Shown here piece by piece: positions 41,901-43,692 of a DNA stretch of 43,692 nt (positions within the stretch are counted from its first letter, which is position 1; each line of letters starts with the position of its first letter). Under the pieces are notes generated by a model. It searched no databases and was not told the origin of the DNA. It was given only the letters and a program-made list of their open reading frames with translations. The position numbers were made by a program, and so were the translations under genes. This DNA is from Vulcanimicrobiota bacterium (lineage in GTDB: Bacteria > Vulcanimicrobiota > Vulcanimicrobiia > Vulcanimicrobiales > Vulcanimicrobiaceae), in contig JAFANA010000026.1 in assembly GCA_019232905.1 (NCBI GenBank), positions 1-43,692 of the forward strand, written 5' to 3'.

Positions 41901-42957
41901 CTCGACGCAACTAGCGATCACGTACACCTTCGCTCGCGTCCAATACGTTCCGTGGTTCGGTCAGAATCAGTTGAATGCGGTAAACCAAGCCATTGCGAAC
42001 TACAACGTGCTGACCAAGGGTGGCGGCGGTTCACCGTATTACTGCTCCGGTGGAACGGATGCTGCCGGCAACCCGTCGCCGGGAACAGCAACGCCGGCAT
42101 CGTGCGCGGCGCTTCCCACCCCGGGTACGCCGGTTACGAATCCGTACTACAACAGTCCGACTCAAGGATTGCTCAATACGAGCGGCTGGTATCCGGCCGG
42201 CAATCTCGGATTGTCACCGACCAGCAATCCGTCGACGACGTACTTTAACATCCCGTGGAACCTCTCGTGGCTCCTAAATTGGCGCAAACAGAAGTTCTCG
42301 ACGACGTTCTCGATGTCGCTCGCCGAAGGACCCGGATACGGCGGCCCGCTCGATATCATCGGCATCGATCCCCGGACCTGTGCCGCGAATGCGAGCTCTC
42401 CGACACGTACCGTTTTCAACCCGAAGACGGGTGCACCGACAGTAATACCGGTAACGCCGATCACGACGCTTTCGCCGGGTACCGATCCGTTCGCATGCGA
42501 TGCAATGACGGCGGTCGGAACCTTGTCGAATGCAGCGGGTCAGCTGTACATTCCGAATCCGCAAACGGGTTCATTCGCCTTACCGGGGCAGTATCGCGAA
42601 CCGTGGATCATGGTCGGCAACCTCGCGCTGAACTATGATCTTACGCCGCGTATTTCGCTGAACGTAACGCTCGCGAACATCTTCCATACGTGCTTCGGCG
42701 GAACGTCGGCACCGTGGACGGCGGCGTACGGCCCGTCACCAAACAACTGCGATTACTTTACCGCAGGCCCGGGCGGCGTCGGCGAATACGTCTCCAACTT
42801 CTACAACGGTACGAGTCCGAACGACCTGGCGGCGAACGGCGTTGCTCCGCGGCCATGGCAGACGCAGTCCTATCTGCCGAGTCAGTCATTCGGAAGTGCG
42901 GCCGGCACTATCCCGAGTCCGTTTAACGTGTTCTTCCAGGCGACGGTCAAGATCTAA
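38968..42957 (+). CDS. TonB-dependent outer-membrane receptor with carboxypeptidase-regulatory-like N-domain
   Basis: 1329 residues from ATG at 38968 with GAGAGGA 9 nt upstream. The signal peptide ends ALA|GT at residue 28. Residues about 30-111 are a carboxypeptidase-D-regulatory-like domain (GGITGTVTDESGAPVAGAAVRI in parts), then a plug domain (about 131-230, with SSVPGAV, YVRGS and YDGIPVNRAF), then a long beta-barrel ending FNVFFQATVKI. Sixteen cysteines in eight close pairs sit in what should be external loops (for example QYC...ATC, CVGPC, FSC...SNC, YYC...ASC, HTC...NNC), which is unusual for such receptors. It imports a siderophore, vitamin or polymer fragment powered by TonB; the substrate is unknown. 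A 242-bp gap separates it from the divergent regulator operon. Confidence 0.93.
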   Translation: MKRYAFRNPLLALMLTIAFIGQGTWALAGTTGGITGTVTDESGAPVAGAAVRIVSASQSASASTDAGGRFTFLSLAPDTYTVSIEKDGYNPLSYAGVTVFADNNLTLSFRITKALKTIAKVSATSAGNLVKSGVGSDIYSVNSQAITTSSALGGGGNLNSAYSAISSVPGAVVPAGGMGWNQSTYVRGSQSFFTGFEYDGIPVNRAFDNYNSSTESNLGLQELQVYTGGGPSSSASAGTSGFINQVFKTGTYPGYLDLSGGIATPTYYHQAKVEAGGATPDRRFSYYVGISGYNQGFRPLNNDNGAPLTTDPNAVYTGQSNVARFTYGLGIPSLSQECSPGTTLDPNPLWGGGVPPAVGPQSYYQADNTSESSSGALSINPNCYIPYPGIVVPSAINPAQIADRENVANFHFRIPQKNGTSDDIQLLGSSSMLNTQYYSSFNDIGGYGISTLAMFGSQYCNPQTSTQLNGATCTPSANSNFPAYTDAVVYNAPFGTPITGLSTQNYYQPDSTPNRQPSSEIPADNRDGIFNDTGIIKLQYTHQFSSNAFARIFGYTFFSDWTQSGAQNALQSYLLGCVGPCPGNGDVAANYDLITHTGGGQLEVVDQINSQHLLQLTGNYTQANVIRFNNTGYIAGHSPIGLVSLSNGVFSCWDPTTGNTAVNSTGIASNCAPGGSYQSNSVDGPSNASPTNPTGAPPAGSPAANAGAQWVTLWNGNASGTYNTVKPKFTFVALSDQWRPNDRWLFNFQGRYENYEYDLVPNPGIATDFYAQIVQNDVCTNASGTVLSKALLPGQAPPAPVIYTPTCAAGTPLPASDNYPAGIPAGYAHPTFSATSPSVYRISDISPRGSVTYTQSPDTVWRASIGRFTQPPISASVQYLNISGNALNVWNATLPLGFNSPFHPIPAMSATQADLSFEHHFRGTDMSIKVTPFYNWTYGYQEQSFLGPNFVTQAPVGNFRSEGGEFAFTKGDFAKDGISTQLAITYTFARVQYVPWFGQNQLNAVNQAIANYNVLTKGGGGSPYYCSGGTDAAGNPSPGTATPASCAALPTPGTPVTNPYYNSPTQGLLNTSGWYPAGNLGLSPTSNPSTTYFNIPWNLSWLLNWRKQKFSTTFSMSLAEGPGYGGPLDIIGIDPRTCAANASSPTRTVFNPKTGAPTVIPVTPITTLSPGTDPFACDAMTAVGTLSNAAGQLYIPNPQTGSFALPGQYREPWIMVGNLALNYDLTPRISLNVTLANIFHTCFGGTSAPWTAAYGPSPNNCDYFTAGPGGVGEYVSNFYNGTSPNDLAANGVAPRPWQTQSYLPSQSFGSAAGTIPSPFNVFFQATVKI

Positions 42958-42971
42958 GGATCTTTACGTCG

Positions 42972-43008
42972 AAAAACTCGAGGCCGCCGGATGATTCCGG
43001 CGGCCTCG
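42972..43008 (-). terminator. Intrinsic terminator, strong for the minus-strand gene
   Basis: Perfect stem of 13 bp (CGAGGCCGCCGGA, 42979-42991; TCCGGCGGCCTCG, 42996-43008) with a 4-nt loop. On the minus strand it is followed by GTTTTTC (42977-42971), so it terminates the YVTN gene ending at 43019. On the plus strand it lies 21 bp after the receptor stop and may also stop that transcript, though the plus-strand flank has no U-run. Confidence 0.88.
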
Positions 43009-43018
43009 CTGCGTGCGT

Positions 43019-43692
43019 TCAGGGCGAGACGACGAGCAATTCGAACGTGCCCGGCACGACTTTGTAACGGTCGCGATATGAGGTTGCGTTGGGGTTCTCG
43101 ATGAGCTTTGCGGTAACGAGAAAGACGTTGCCGTTTGCCGGATCGAGCGCCATCGTACGCGCGCCTGCAACGGTTTGCGCGTTCTGCGCGACGGAGAAGT
43201 GGCCGGGATCGTCTTCGTGGACGACGGTGAGCGTCGCAGCGCGTCCGTTGGATGCAAACGCAAATCCGGTATTCGCATCGAATCGCGTCGCGTCGGTTCC
43301 GGCACCGGTGGGAACGGTCGCAATCACGCTGCCGCTATCAGCGTCGACGATACCCATTTCACCTTGACACGCCGTGAAGAGGCGGCGATGCGCTTCGTCC
43401 ATCGAAAGTCCGGACGGATTCTTGCACGAACCGAGCGGGAACCGTTTGACGATCTTTGCCGTGCGCGCATCAATCGCGACGATTTCGCTCGTACTCTCAA
43501 GGTTGTCGTAGACCATGCCTTTGCCGTCGACTGCCGGGAATTCGGGACGTCCGCCTAGCGGAATCGTCGCGACGACACGATCGGTTTGCGCGTCGATCAC
43601 GGTCGCATCGTTGCTGCCGCCGTTGCACGTCAAGACGCGCTTCGTCACCGGGTCGTACGCGATGCCGTCGGGGTTTTTCGCCGGTGTTGCGA
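43019..43692 (-). CDS. YVTN/YncE-type beta-propeller protein, 5' end outside the window
   Basis: 224 residues of the C-terminal part are visible; the frame remains open to the window edge, so the start lies outside. Repeats of the YVTN type are plain: DGIAYDPVTKRVLTCNGG, ATVIDAQTDRVVATIPLGG, EIVAIDARTAKIVKRFPLG, MGIVDADSGSVIATVPTG and TMALDPANGNVFLVTA, each a four-stranded propeller blade. Proteins of this class are usually exported; the N-terminal signal cannot be checked here. No catalytic residues are evident, and the function is unknown. It ends 10 bp before the intrinsic terminator. Confidence 0.88.
   Translation of the reverse strand, partial: ATPAKNPDGIAYDPVTKRVLTCNGGSNDATVIDAQTDRVVATIPLGGRPEFPAVDGKGMVYDNLESTSEIVAIDARTAKIVKRFPLGSCKNPSGLSMDEAHRRLFTACQGEMGIVDADSGSVIATVPTGAGTDATRFDANTGFAFASNGRAATLTVVHEDDPGHFSVAQNAQTVAGARTMALDPANGNVFLVTAKLIENPNATSYRDRYKVVPGTFELLVVSP

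Noticed and set aside
1..43692. CRISPR arrays, tRNA/rRNA genes, insertion sequences, prophage or toxin-antitoxin loci
   Set aside because: None seen: no regularly spaced direct repeats, no cloverleaf-like or rRNA-like segments noticed, and no transposase, integrase or antitoxin-like frames.

Overview
The window is a stretch of moderately high-GC chromosome (around 60% G+C by eye) from a diderm bacterium. Evidence for two membranes is direct: a TonB-dependent outer-membrane receptor, ExbB- and TonB-type proteins, two lipobox lipoproteins and a surface-glycan operon. The gene mix is a large exported BNR-repeat propeller, a DUF2231-Rieske protein, a HiPIP, a type III polyketide synthase, GT-C membrane proteins and a 5-oxoprolinase set. 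With widespread GTG/TTG starts, it suggests a heterotroph from a little-cultured phylum such as Eremiobacterota/WPS-2; that assignment is a guess from gene style and was not tested. I saw no tRNA, rRNA, CRISPR, transposase, integrase or phage gene, so this looks like ordinary chromosome with some accessory loci.

Layout. 1-189: 3' end of a thiolase, closed by a strong terminator. 323-1510 and 2590-1511: convergent exported M29-peptidase-like protein and HAF-repeat lipoprotein. 2754-4241: short pyruvate-kinase-family protein. 7631-4229 (minus): GT-C membrane protein, HiPIP, type III PKS and ICMT-like methyltransferase, probably a phenolic-lipid or alkylpyrone operon. 7704-10862: exported sortilin-like propeller, facing a 54-residue proline-rich protein (11033-10869) and a REP-like hairpin (11212-11316). 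13469-11323 (minus): MFS exporter overlapping a DUF2231-Rieske protein.

22356-13601 (minus): nine tightly overlapping genes. They encode a GT2 glycosyltransferase, DegT aminotransferase, Gfo/Idh/MocA dehydrogenase, hexapeptide acetyltransferase, FAD oxidoreductase, polysaccharide deacetylase, membrane protein, Mak-like fructokinase and a quinone-reductase-like MDR enzyme. The aminotransferase, dehydrogenase and acetyltransferase trio is the set expected for an acetamido nucleotide sugar, and a good sigma70-type promoter sits at 22413-22441.

22548-31034: Cys/His-motif lipoprotein, a small unknown protein, EttA, another small unknown protein, FUSC and VIT membrane proteins, and the pxpB-pxpC-pxpA 5-oxoprolinase operon. 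31068-34040: S1-domain RNA-binding protein, divergent 6-phosphogluconate dehydrogenase and an FkbM methyltransferase. 34148-35477: ExbB-like and TonB-like genes with no ExbD between them. 38725-35625 (minus): two coupled regulators (HTH plus repeat region, wHTH plus TPR) diverging from a 1329-residue carboxypeptidase-regulatory TonB-dependent receptor (38968-42957). That receptor carries sixteen cysteines arranged as eight close pairs. The window ends inside a minus-strand YVTN beta-propeller gene.

Gene starts were re-chosen where an upstream extension had no family support or where a Shine-Dalgarno (SD) sequence or stop/start overlap decided it. Functions are family-level calls by eye; no database search was possible.
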